Below the pieces are notes generated by a model, which saw only the letters and a list, made by a program, of their open reading frames with translations, was not told the DNA's origin and did not search any database. A stretch of DNA of 64,000 nucleotides, from NCBI GenBank assembly GCA_013397435.1, contig VZRG01001468.1:31358-95357 (forward strand), given 5' to 3'. The DNA comes from Erythrocercus mccallii. Taxonomy: Eukaryota > Chordata > Aves > Passeriformes > Dicruridae. A program made the translations under genes and the position numbers. Shown here piece after piece: positions 11,151 to 22,566 of the stretch; positions within the stretch are counted from its first letter, which is position 1, and every line of letters starts with the position of its first letter.

Positions 11151-13137
11151 CACGAGAGGAACTTGATTGTAACTGGAAAAAACCTTAGCCCAAAATGTTA
11201 ATATTTAATAAATACAGTTTTTCAGAACTCTAATTTCTATTTGGATAATACCCAGGATGGCAAGTTGTTGGGTTTCCTGAGATTTCCTTGCTATATCAAG
11301 AAATGACCAACTAAATCTTTTACAATAAAATGATAAATAATAATGAAAATGCCCAGTTACACTCTGAGGGATCCTATGTCTTAAGTTCAAGATCAGGCAA
11401 GATTGTACTTGCAGAGTTTCTCTTGCTCTGCTATTAGGTAATAAAGTGGTCTGATAGATATTCATGAAACATTATTTTTCCCTTACAGGTATCCACAGTA
11501 TAGGGAACATTCTGATGCAGAGTCTGTTATACCTCATCATCAAAGCCTTTCCATAAAAAGAAATCATTTTCTTTTAGAATTACATTAACTCTACTTCATT
11601 ACTGTAGGGTGAGATTTTAAAAGGAAAACTCAAGTTAAAAAGTAATAGTGGTGATGTTGGAATGCCTGTCTGTTGATGTTTAAGAGATCTTATTATTGAT
11701 CAAATTGCATTTCATTGTACTGCTTCTTTCCTTTATGGTTATTCCACTCATTTTAAGCCATTCAAATATGGAGAACACCAAGCTTCCAAAAATATTGACA
11801 TATACTAATGGTTCTGAAATCAGGCAAAATAAAACTGATTAAGGGGTGGTTAGAGTGAGGACATGTTTCCTTATTTAACATTATGCTTGGTATTCACAAT
11901 CTACAAAAATTTAGGATATGTGAAATTCTCAGGCCCCTCAAATTCAAATTTTTGGGTAGTCTTTTGTAAAGGCTGATCCTGTACTTTATATATGAGATTA
12001 AAAAGAAAGGGTATTTTTTTATTACCACCAATTCTAAAACCATGACTAATTACACACCACCTTTAGAAGTCTTATATGATTAATATATTTGTGCATTTAA
12101 TTAGATTTTTTGTTTAATGAGAGATATATTAAGAAGACATTAGCATAAAATCAGATTACAGTATCAGATCATTGTCCAGCTTTTCTATATCAAGGCAAAT
12201 TAATACAGAAAACCAAAAAGGGAAACTAAAGTTAAATGAAAATGTAGGGTACAGTCAAAAATAAAAATAACACCAGCTGACTCTTACTTCCCCAACTGTA
12301 ATGCAAGGCTTCCACAGGAAGGTTTATAGGAATCCAACTTTGGGATTATAAAATTTGGGATTCTCTTTAGAGGGTTTAATAGCCTGAGCAATCAGCAGAC
12401 AGTGATGTAATACAGTCCCAGTCTCTCCTCATTTCTCCTGTGGCATCCTCTGTGGTTTGTGAGACATCAGCACTTAGGAAGGCCCAGGACCATCCTGTCA
12501 TGGGCATTACCCCTTCTGTTACCATCCTCTTAATCACAGCTTCATAACTTTAAAGCAAGAGTTATCTTTGTCTGGCACAAATTTACCTGTCAGCTCTCAC
12601 ATTTTATCCCTATTTCCTTTTGGTGAAGTTAAAAAGTCTGGATGTCCTATTTCTCCCCTTACTGCTCCCTGTAGGCTTCCTGTTTAATTCCTGTAGTTTA
12701 TTTAGACTTACTCTTTACACAGGTGTTCTGGATCTTTTTTCCACTGTTCTTCAATCTTTTTCAGGGATTTCTCTGAGGCTACTAACAATGACTAGGAAAT
12801 AAAGGAATTTCAGGTCTCTTGCACAATCAAGGCCCTTACATCTCAATCCAGTTGACATTTACCATCTTCTCTCCTTGATTTATTGAATTACTCATTTATG
12901 GAACCAACACATAAAATCACAATCTTCATTCTGTATCAGATCCACTGGGAACTATACTCAGATTGTACAATTACTTTTCTACACCACTTGTTTTATTTGG
13001 TTGGGGCTGGGTTTTGGGGATTTTTTTGTTAACTAAGAGCACCATGAAAAAATCAAACAAAGCTTCACCTGCTGATCCAAGGTCTCCTTGGAGCCCAGAT
13101 TCCCTCAACCCAAGCACGCCACCACACACAAGCACTC
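11151..13137. other. A/T-rich intergenic or intronic sequence
   Basis: Low-GC sequence with many short A/T runs and no recognisable exon, RNA gene or repeat family. Confidence 0.4.
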
Positions 13138-13143
13138 ACTGAC
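13138..13143. repeat. left target-site duplication of the solo LTR (ACTGAC)
   Basis: ACTGAC directly precedes the TGTTGG start of the LTR and is repeated exactly at 13727-13732 after its CAACA end. Confidence 0.85.
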
Positions 13144-13349
13144 TGTTGGAACCCTGGGCACTGAGAATTTCAGACTTTCTGTGCTGACAGGCACTGACCC
13201 CCAAGCAAACGCTACACGGACCTGAGGCCATGGAGAAGGCTTCCAAAATTGAATGATAGCACTGGGATTATGGGTGTGTAGTTTGAATAGAAGTGTGTCA
13301 TCACATGGTAGAAAACTTAGAGTTTAAGGTTTTAGAATATAGTAATATC

Positions 13350-13357
13350 TATATAAA
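13350..13357 (+). promoter_or_regulatory. LTR TATA box (TATATAAA)
   Basis: A good TATA element lies about 210 bases into the LTR and 290 bases before its polyadenylation signal, as expected for the U3/R boundary zone. Confidence 0.65.
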
Positions 13358-13538
13358 GCAAGATGGAGGTTCTAGGATGGATGCCAATCCTTCTTTTTCA
13401 CCTTCTTCTTCATGTATTTGGGTGGTATTTTGTAACTGGATAGAAAAGTCCACATTGCAGGCCATGGGTGGTTGGTTATTGGGTTAAAGTAATTTAGGTG
13501 TCATTTCTTAATAGGACAGTTTATCCTTAAAAGGCCTT

Positions 13539-13567
13539 GGAGAGAGAGAGAGAGAGACAGAGAGAGC
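13539..13567 (+). repeat. (AG)n microsatellite inside the LTR
   Basis: An AG dinucleotide run with one interruption (GACAG), followed by GCGCGAGCTC. It lies within the LTR between the TATA box and the polyadenylation signal. Confidence 0.85.
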
Positions 13568-13645
13568 GCGAGCTCCATTTTTAGTTTGTTAGCTGGAAGT
13601 GCTGTAGAACTCACAGCTTGTGACACTATAATATAGATAAGAATT

Positions 13646-13651
13646 AATAAA
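13646..13651 (+). terminator. LTR polyadenylation signal AATAAA
   Basis: A canonical AATAAA 75 bases before the LTR end. Its position relative to TATA and the LTR terminus supports the plus orientation. Confidence 0.65.
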
Positions 13652-13726
13652 CATCTGAATCCGAACAAGAAACACCATCTCATGCATTTAATCCCAACTC
13701 TGGCAAAAAAAAGACAAAGCACAACA

Positions 13727-13732
13727 ACTGAC
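13727..13732. repeat. right target-site duplication of the solo LTR (ACTGAC)
   Basis: Exact copy of 13138-13143, directly after the CAACA end of the LTR. Confidence 0.85.
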
Positions 13733-16700
13733 CACTGTCCCAAGGGCTGCTCCCGGTCCAAGGCTCGCGCTCCTATCCCTCGGGAATGCCGGCTGCTGGC
13801 TCCACTGGGAGCCACCTGCTCGCTTTTAAAGCCTTCTGCTGGCCTCGTCCCCCTCCCCAGATGCAGCTGAGCTCAAAGGTTGAGGTCAAAGGCTCCACTC
13901 TCACTTGAACACCCACCTGTTAGACCCAAAGGCTGGTGTATCTCACATTAACTCCTCTTGAACCGGGGTGGCCCTTCACCTGCCCAGGAACAAATCCAGG
14001 GCAAACTCTCCATTTGCTGTGCTTGGAATGCTGGCATGTCTCAGCTCCCTGTGGATGTTGATGAATTATTTGTCAGGTATCACTTTTCCTTGTACCTATT
14101 AACTTATTCTTTCTTTGCAATGTATTTTTGCAGGCTCTGCTCCCACTCTCGTCCAGGGAAATTTACATGTGGAGGTCTTTGCCCATCCTGTTACCCCCTT
14201 CTGCCTGAGGTTCTCCTGCAAGACTTCTGGGTCACTCAAATTCCTGCATCACATTGATTTTGATCACCCAAGAGATGAAGGAGTTGACAAGCCACAGCAA
14301 TACTTATCAAGGGGTAAATGTCACCTTGGAATGAGAGGAAGATATATAGAAAATTCCTGAATTTTTTTACCAGTAACCAAGCAGTTGACTTGGACTATTA
14401 AACGAGCAATGTCCACAACATGGGTCCATGCTTTGTAAAGGTTAATGTAACCCAATTTCAGTAGGAATGTTTCCACCAGGCTTAGGTTGCAAATCCCCAT
14501 TTGGGGGATTTAAAACATTCCCCTGCCGTGTTTATAATCCCGACACTGCAACACACTACTGAAGCACACACAAAAAAAAGAAAAATAAGAGAAAAACCAC
14601 TGATTGTTGGTGGGCCAGGGAAATGTTTTCATCCAGTCTGAGTAGAAAATTCACCAGAAAGGTAAAATGGAGACAGAAAAATGATACATCCAAGTTAATT
14701 TTGCCAGTCAGCATCTCCTGTAGCCCATATTTCCTGCCTTGTAGCCACATGCAGTCATCCACACTCTTCCATATTCCCCAGCAGAAATATCTTCCTTGCA
14801 AGGACACAATAAATGCCCAAACCCACACACAAGTTCCCAGTTTGCATTAGCACAAAAGGCTGCACATGGTGCTCTCCCAGCCAGCTCAGATGTTCTTCTC
14901 ACAACACAGGACACAGAATATACATCTCGCATTTTAAAAGATTTTCTACCAGGCAGTTGTAACAGCTTGATAAAAAAATTCTCCAGTGGTCAAAAGACAG
15001 GAAGATAAATTCTGGGGAGAAATCCATTGAGGGCTATTAAACACAGAGATGTCACCTCTGGCATTGCAGATGGCAAATTGCTGGAGCTTGGGGAGTATTG
15101 ACAGGCAACTCCATGCTTGTCTTCCCAGGCACCCACCATTAGTTCAGAGTCAGGGAGAGAATTCCAATTCCTTGGGCTGATCCATCTTGTGGTCCAGGTC
15201 TTTCTGCCTCACCAGTCATGGCTCCTATGAGTTATGTTTTACTGCCAGAAATATAACGAGCATATCTGGTGTTTTTTCTGTCTCCTAAAATGAGTAAATC
15301 CTTAAGGCAGTTATAGGTGCTGTGGGGATTCATTACAGATTGTTGGAGGTGCACGTGGTCCTCTGTGCTCCACCCCTGCTGCCTGTCGAGGAGAATGCAC
15401 AACAGACCTAGAGTTCACAGGAGTCATTTTTTCCTAAGGGCATAGTGGTGGAAGAATGCTACCATAAAAAATAATGGCATTGCAAGAGGTGAAATTCCTT
15501 TAGACTTTCAGAATAAACTAACTTCTACACTTCCAAAGGTATACTTTCTATTTTGCTTGTGGATACATAACAGTTCCCGTGGCACTGAGCCATCTTAGAC
15601 TGGTGCTTTACCAAATCAAACATGGATTCGTTAGACATTGTCCCTCCTTCCATCTCTGTGTTTACAGCATTTGCCTAATTTATAAAGGTTTTTGTTGGTA
15701 TTTACTGAGCTGTGACCATTTCTAGTGCACTTCAGAAACAATAGCAATTCATGCTATTGAGACTGCTCTTCAAAAACACTTCAGAAAATCTTGGACACCT
15801 CCCTTGTGGCTGAGATGGACAAAGCAGCAGAAACTTTCTTTCAGTGTTTCATTGGCCTATGAAAAATTGAAATTTGAATGACTAATCCAATGGCTTTTTT
15901 CTTAACACTTCCTCTCCACATACTGGCTTATATATAAAATGTGGTATAACTTTTACTTAAGAAAAATAAAATGTAAATTTGCAGAGTAAAGACAATTTCA
16001 GCACTTAACTTATTGGCTGTTGGAGAAGGTTAATTTGATATTCACCAAATATTCCTGCCCCTGCACTTTTCAGAATCTATAAAGAAATCTGTTACTGAGG
16101 GAATATGAAGTGAATCAATCTGGAAGGGTTTAAGGTAATTTAGAAGTTATGTGCAAATCTTTTTCTTCAACAGCTATGTCACATACCATCTTGACTTCAA
16201 AATAATCTAATGAAATTTAGAACTGAGTTTATAGAAAATCAAAAATTAGATATGTATCTTTAAATAAAAGGATCAAAAGCTGGCACAATGTGAGAGTTCA
16301 CAGTCCTTACACTTGGATGGATATTGCTACTTTTGTGTGACAGTGAGGGCTGCAAAGCAGAGGTCATGTACAGATCTGAGACATGGGAACACAGAAGGCA
16401 TTCCTTAAAATAGGTATATTTGATACCATTTTGGTTGATGTTTTACAGGAATGTTATCATTGCCAGCACTCAGTGACACTTAAAGGTCTAAATACGCACA
16501 CACTATGCGTAAATTGTGGAGCTGATCTGTTAAAAAACAGCAGCTTGAGGTTATTTGGGCACAACCTCCAGTCCTGTTACCCTGGTGTGGCTTTGGGACC
16601 AGGCTATGCCCTGGCTCACAGCCACAGAAAGAAGGAGGGCAGAGGAGAAAGCTGTGACCCACTTGTATGAATTACACAGAGGTTCTCCCACGCTGGGAAG

Positions 16701-18909
16701 GTCTCCCCATCACTCAGGTACTACAAAGAGTAGCACATCATGCTTTACCTACTTCCCTTTTGCTCCTCTTCAGGTAGATCTAGGCCTTCTTCACTCGAAG
16801 CTTGTGACATGCCGGAATTCACCTAATCCTTCAAAAACAGTCAAACCCAGCCAGATTTTTAGCACTTTTTCCATGAGGAAATACAATATTCAGGATTTTG
16901 TACATGTGCTCAATCACTCTCAGTGTCTGCTCACCACCCCCGCAACTCCTCAAGTAGTGGCATTAAATTGCATTTTGTAGAGGGCCAAAGCTTTCAAAGA
17001 TGTAGAGTCTGTACAGGATTTGTGTCCTACTGGTTGGTTAAAAACAGAGACCCCACCAGCACCTTCTGAAAGGGAAAGCTGACAAACACCTTTGTTGTAC
17101 TTCAGAAACTCCTCTTGGAGAGATGTTAGAAATCAGCTGGTTTTGCTGCTCCTACTTGTTAAGTAATTCGATCACATGATCTCTGTAAAAGTTAATAAAT
17201 ACCTGCCTCTTACAGTGGATATTTGCATCATTATTTGTGTAAAACACAAAAATCATCAGTGAGGCACGGGGACCTTAGTGAGATATTAAGAAATGAGGGA
17301 GGTTCCAGCTTTGTTGGTCTCACTCTTCCATCTTCGAGAGGCCCAGAGGGGAGAACATGTGCAAAGAGATAAGGAGAGAGCAACAGCTGGATGGTTATTT
17401 CCACACCTATTGGCTGCACACCAGTGCCAAGGTGTGAGATACTCCCCTGCACGCAGCATGCACTGCACAGCTTTGGGGCACAAACACAGTGGAAAAGTTC
17501 ATTTAAGTAATGCTACTTTGTTTTAGGGGGTGTGCAGGGGTTTGTGTGTTCCTGTCCTTCAGCAGACACTTCCAAAATAACACAACTCATTTCCAAAAGG
17601 AAAAACATGCCCAGCTGCTCACCCTCTTTGCACCTGAGCAGGTTAACCTGACCTTGCAAAGTGATCTCATCCTCTATTATAGCACTGACATTGTAACACA
17701 ATGCAGCATTGAAAGGATTTCACAAGAGCTCCACAGGAACTTGGGGCACTGGCCGTTCAATCCATCTGTTCTTTGCCACACAGCAGAAGAGAAATTAGGG
17801 AATCAAAGAGCATGGTTGAAACACTCCCTCTCTTGTTCTGACCCTGCTTCCACCTCCTGGGTATTTCCTGATTATGCAGGAACTGAATTCCTTTTTTACT
17901 CACACAAGTGTCTTGTCCCTTTTACCCAATTTCTTGTTCATCAGGTTGCATGATTTTAGACCCCAAAGGAAGCAATCCTTTAGTATCAACCAGCTCTCTT
18001 GGACCTCTGTTCCCTGCAGGGCCTGTTCCTAGGGGATTGTTCCAAGATCTCTGAAAAGGCTGCCTGGAGAAAGCCTCATCCTCCCATGCTCAGGTGGCCT
18101 GTAGCAAACACCCACAGCAGGTCACCCTTACCAGACTGCCCCATGAGCAGAGCCCCTAAGTCTGGACTCTCTCATCATCCACCCCAAGACAGACTTTGAT
18201 ACATTTCGAGTGTTGCCACCAGATCCATGATGCCTTCCTGGTCTGTCTTTCCCAAACAGTGCAGCCTTCTACACCAACATCCCAGTCCCAGGAGCCACCC
18301 CAGCAGTGACAGGGAGCTCAGAGCCCTGGGACACTGCCTGCAGAACCTGACAGCCTCAGCCCAAACAAGAGTATTCCATAGTGTTTTCCTAGGCTTGGCA
18401 TCTCCACTGCTCCCCAGTCTCTGGAAGGGAACAAAGGTTCTCAAATAACCAGTACCATGTAAAAGCAGCTCTGCTAAGCACCATCACTGCAGCAGAGACC
18501 ACAAACAATACTGGAGCTTTGCTTTAAAAGCCAGAGGCGCCTCAGCTCTGCAGCAATGGTGCTGGGAAACTGAGTGTAAAGGGGGTTGGGGTTTTCTAAT
18601 ATACAGTGTTCTCAGGCTGGAAAGCCCCACTTGACACTCCTGCTGGGATGCCAGCTGCAGACAAAGGCAAGGAGAAAGCGAAGGGAAAGACAATGGGCCT
18701 GTGTGTAAACAAATGGGAAGTTACACCTGAACAGCTACAAGGAATGAGACAAAAGAACAAAGAACCTCCCACCTTAAAAAAAATTACATCACACACAGGT
18801 GAGGCACAAGCGCAGAAATGAAAGAACCAAACATCAAAAATACATCAGATTAATTTTCAGAAATTTACTAAAATGCACACAGATTTGTCACAAAAACAGT
18901 TGAACTCCA
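13733..18909. other. intergenic between KBTBD8 3' end and the SLC16 exon
   Basis: This is probably KBTBD8-SLC16 intergenic sequence or SLC16 5' intron. A GC-richer patch at 13735-13870 follows the LTR, and TCAAAGG occurs twice at about 13875-13894 (a TTGAGG spacer between), resembling nuclear-receptor half-sites. An open frame at 16383-16670 shows a C-x2-C...C-x2-C pattern by chance (see rejected). No coding exon or RNA gene could be supported. Confidence 0.4.
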
Positions 18910-21900
18910 CTGTATTTCAACAATAGGTTTATTTTAAGAAACATAACATGACATTAAGTAAAAATGCAAAATTGTGCAATTATGGCAAAATGTTTAAAAA
19001 TCCACACATTTGCCCTCATAGGACTACAGTACTTCTTACTAACATACCTGAGCACTGAATGTTGGATGCCACTTCCAGCCTCGCAAACAGGGAGCTCTTG
19101 GATCTCTTGTAGAACATACACACACTGCATGTCTGGTGCACCAAAACTGCTTTGAGTTATTCTAGATTTCATTGATGGAAGCAAGTGGAAGTTACAAAAT
19201 GTTTCCTTCTAAAGTAACTAATAATTTTGGAAGAGATTTACACTCACCTAAGTTCTTACAACACTAGAAATTCATTTCATGAAGGGAAATAAACGAATGC
19301 AAAAAAAAACTGCAAATGAGCAAAATGTACAGATTACTGTTCAAATATTATCAGTACCTTTGGTGCAATTATTTTTTGTGCTGTGCAAGTTTACTTAAGC
19401 CCAACTCTAAAGCAAAACTTTACCAGGAATCTGACTTTCAGCATAACGTAGAAGCATTTAAGAATTGGCAAAATGTCACAGCTACATGACTGTCTCAACA
19501 AACTCCTCATGCAAAAGATTTAGTATATTCTACTCCCACAGCAAGTTCCAGGATTTAGCTTTCAAACACATGACAGACTTGGATCACACCCTCAGTTTGA
19601 ATGGTTAAACAGAATGGAGATCTTCGTACTTTAGTGCAGATAAACAAAATTAACAAACCTACTGCAGAATTAACCACAGCATATTTTACTTCTATACATC
19701 ACATGACCAGTCAACTGCTAACTCAATTCTATTTCATAGTTTCAAGTAATATATTGAAATTTGTTCTACTAAATAAATATAGATTGTCAAAAAGCAGCAA
19801 GAAATCTTGTAAATATTCAACCAAGCTCAAAAAAAAAAGAAAAACAAACAAAGAAACAAGGAAAAAGTTACATAACACTTTGCAAAAAAAAAAGGTCTTA
19901 CACACAAATGCAACACTGTTAGGGAGGGTGCTTCAAAAAGCTTGCAGCTAGAGGCCTACAACAGCGCAAAGAGAGCTAGCCAAGGACTAAGGATCATTAG
20001 TTAAAAATTAAATTAGTTGTACTTTTCTGAAAACCCCTTATTCTTGGCTATGCATATAGATAAAACTATCCAGAAGAAAACTAAACAAAGAAACAATACA
20101 CCTCAACACTGTTGGGAAAATGCAGTCTTAGCGAGAATTGCCAAATTCAGGAAAAAAACCAAAATGCAGGTGCTCACATTGGAAGAAGAGTTTGGTGAAT
20201 CTCTGGAAGATGAGGTATGTAATGCAAAGAGGCATTTTTATTTTGCTTTTCATTTCACAGTTTTTTGTTTCTGCCTCTCAAACATTTTGTGCAAGAATTA
20301 ATAAATAGAACCAGGCGAGTATTTTCATGTATTAGGAAGATTCCATTTGGGAACAGGAAGACCACATAGTAAACAAACATTATCCAAATCCTCAGCCATG
20401 CCAAAGGGATAAACAATGAGCTAAATATTTGGCTGACTGAAATATCAGCTGTTAAGCCAGATAATGGTAAGCACTTTCAGCCACTGATGGCCAGTGCCAC
20501 GTCAAGTTAACTGGTTTACTTAGGTCAACAGGAAAAAAACAGGAAATAGTAAGATAAATGAAAGCTCTGCAAAAAGCAGAGCTGTAAGAAAACTGGTAAG
20601 TTACAGCTGATGCAAGTTTTAGGAGTCCTCTTTTCCCTTTTAAATCCAATTTTCACTACTGAAGTAGAGGCTGAACCTTGAACTTATTTACTTTTTAAAA
20701 ATAAGTTAAATGTTAAATACATAAAAGTGTTGCAATATATTCCTTAATCTGTATTTCCCCTAAGATTATTTAAGCCATGGACATTTATTGTCAATTTTGC
20801 TTTAATACACTGGAAAATGCTGACAGCTCAGTAGTGCAATTTTTCACATTACCGATCAGAAGGAAATAGAAGATAGTTGGGGGCTTGACTGCAAAGAGGA
20901 AAGAAAAACAACTTGCAAAGTTAAACCACACTTTTCCAAATCACCAGAGCACATGCCAACTCTGCATATAGCACTGTACTGTAGTGGAGACAGAATGAAC
21001 ACTCCACACAAAGAGAAAAAAATAAAAGAGGATCAGTATTATTAAGGCCATATCCTGTCACCATTCTGTGCAAGAACACCACTGCAGTAAAAATGTTATG
21101 TTAGAAAAGACAATCTGATGACAGGACAGGGCCTGAAGACAGACACACACTCCATGGAAAATAACAGGCTGTCTAAAACAGTAGCAGGAGGCTGGCCCAG
21201 TTCAGACAAACAAGTATTAAAAATGTACTAGCACCATCAACTTTTGGGTTAAAGCCCTTTACGGGGTGAAAAAAAAAGGTTTTAATCAGTGTTAAAAAAA
21301 AAGTTTTTTACAGCACTACACCTATGTGGCAAAAAACAGGTGTTGGGGTTTTCCCCCACTATTATTAAGCTCAATTTCAACAAAAATCCACAGACAGGAA
21401 CTGGTACAACAATATGAACAGGCCTCCATCCGGGGCAAAGGTACTCCACAATCCAATTCTGACTTGAGTGTTTCTCCCAAATTGCAGTGCACAAACAACA
21501 TCACAGACATCTTAGCAGACTTCAAAAACAGTACAAAAAGAAGAGATCATTATGAATCAAGATCTACCATTCCTCTCTATGTATTTTCAATCTAAATTAA
21601 AACAAAAAAAACCCAACAAAACTTAGTGATATTGCCTCAAATTTTACCCGTATTAAAAAAAAAGAGAAAAAGAAGAAAAGTCACTTCAACACATCTTGGA
21701 CATCCTTAACTATTAATGCTAGATTTTCTTTCACTGTAGTGCATAGTTATCCTGGCTCTTCCACTTAATTTGCTTTTACCAAAAAAAAAAAACCAACCCT
21801 TTAATATGACATGATTAAGTGTTTACCAGAAAAAAAAATGCTGATAATTGCACTTTGTAACCTCCTTCTCATTTCCCAGGAAAATATCAGTAAATATGAA

Positions 21901-22102
21901 ACTGAACAAACAATTCCCTCCCCAGACTGCAACCTTTAAAGAGCACCCATCCCCATATACAAAAAAAACTGTCTGTTTCATCTTACAATAAATACTGACA
22001 GAATTTCTTTGTTTTCTTTTAAGACATGTTTTCTCTAGCATCAAATTATCACTGAAATCACTAAGGCCTGTTACTGAGAAATTAAAAAAAAAAAAGAAGA
22101 AT
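18910..22102 (-). other. KBTBD8: probable 3' UTR of KBTBD8 (extent uncertain)
   Basis: This stretch directly follows the KBTBD8 stop codon and is strikingly T-rich on the gene strand, with many T-runs of 7-13 (for example 21289-21306 and 21781-21792). It contains no competing exon. Candidate AATAAA signals occur at 20784-20789, 20237-20242 and 18928-18933, giving 3' UTRs of roughly 1.3, 1.9 or 3.2 kb. The composition suits a long vertebrate 3' UTR, but the end point is a guess without transcript data. Confidence 0.4.
18928..18933 (-). terminator. candidate distal polyadenylation signal of KBTBD8
   Basis: TTTATT on the plus strand reads AATAAA on the gene strand, about 3.2 kb after the KBTBD8 stop. 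Similar hexamers lie at 20237-20242 and 20784-20789. Which are used cannot be told from sequence alone. Confidence 0.3.
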
Positions 22103-22566
22103 TTAAATAACTTTCTGAAGACACTGCGGATACAATTTAGCAACAACACATTCAAAATGCCGGCCTAAATCCCAGAGCCTGTCTGGAGTCTCGTAGACTT
22201 TCTGCCACTGGTCAGTGACCTCATCGTACTGGTAGAGTGAATTCTTCCTGCTGGTTCTGAAAACGTGTTCTTCAACAGTGACTTGAGTAGCTCTGACAAA
22301 GAGATGGAGTTTGTTTTTGAGGAGAACAAGTTTTATGTACGGATTGATGGACTGGTCACACGGGAAGTCTTTTTTTCGAGTCCACTTGTTCTGTTCGATG
22401 TCGTAGGCCTCGACGGTGAACATGCGCTGATGGTTCCCACAGGTGCCAGCTATGTAGTAGATGGAGTCGTTGTACACTGTTGCCAAGCCTTGGATTCTAG
22501 GCACAGTCATTGGGGTCAGAAATCCCCAGTAATCCTTCTGAGGATCGTAGCAAAGGAAAAACTCCC
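22103..22566 (-). CDS. KBTBD8: KBTBD8 coding exon 4 (last kelch blades, stop)
   Basis: A CTCTCTGTTTTCAG acceptor is followed by two bases finishing Gly448, then residues 449-601 and TAA at 22103-22105. It includes Y-Y-I-A-G-T-C-G-N-H and the terminal W-D-L-G-R-H-F-E-C...L-Y-P-Q-C-L-Q-K. An internal Met at 22510 is not the exon start; the first 19 codons lie before it. Confidence 0.97.

Larger units (their letters stand above)
13144..13726 (+). mobile_element. solitary endogenous-retrovirus LTR, 583 bp
   Basis: The element starts TGTTG and ends CAACA, a perfect 5-bp terminal inverted repeat of TG...CA type, and a perfect 6-bp target-site duplication flanks it. Inside, in the right order for a U3-R-U5 structure on the plus strand, are a TATATAAA box at 13350-13357, an AAGATGGAGG YY1-like site at about 13360, an (AG)n run at 13539-13567 and an AATAAA signal at 13646-13651. 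No primer-binding site, internal region or retroviral gene adjoins it, so it is a solo LTR left by recombination between the two LTRs of a provirus. A 6-bp duplication is typical of ERVK/beta-like groups. The exact family was not identified. Confidence 0.87.

Noticed and set aside
16383..16670. frame with C-x2-C...C-x2-C resembling a zinc ribbon, preceded by an acceptor-like TTTTACAG
   Set aside because: The pattern is only a few residues, the flanking residues match no family I know and no donor in phase was identified. A protein search could revisit it.
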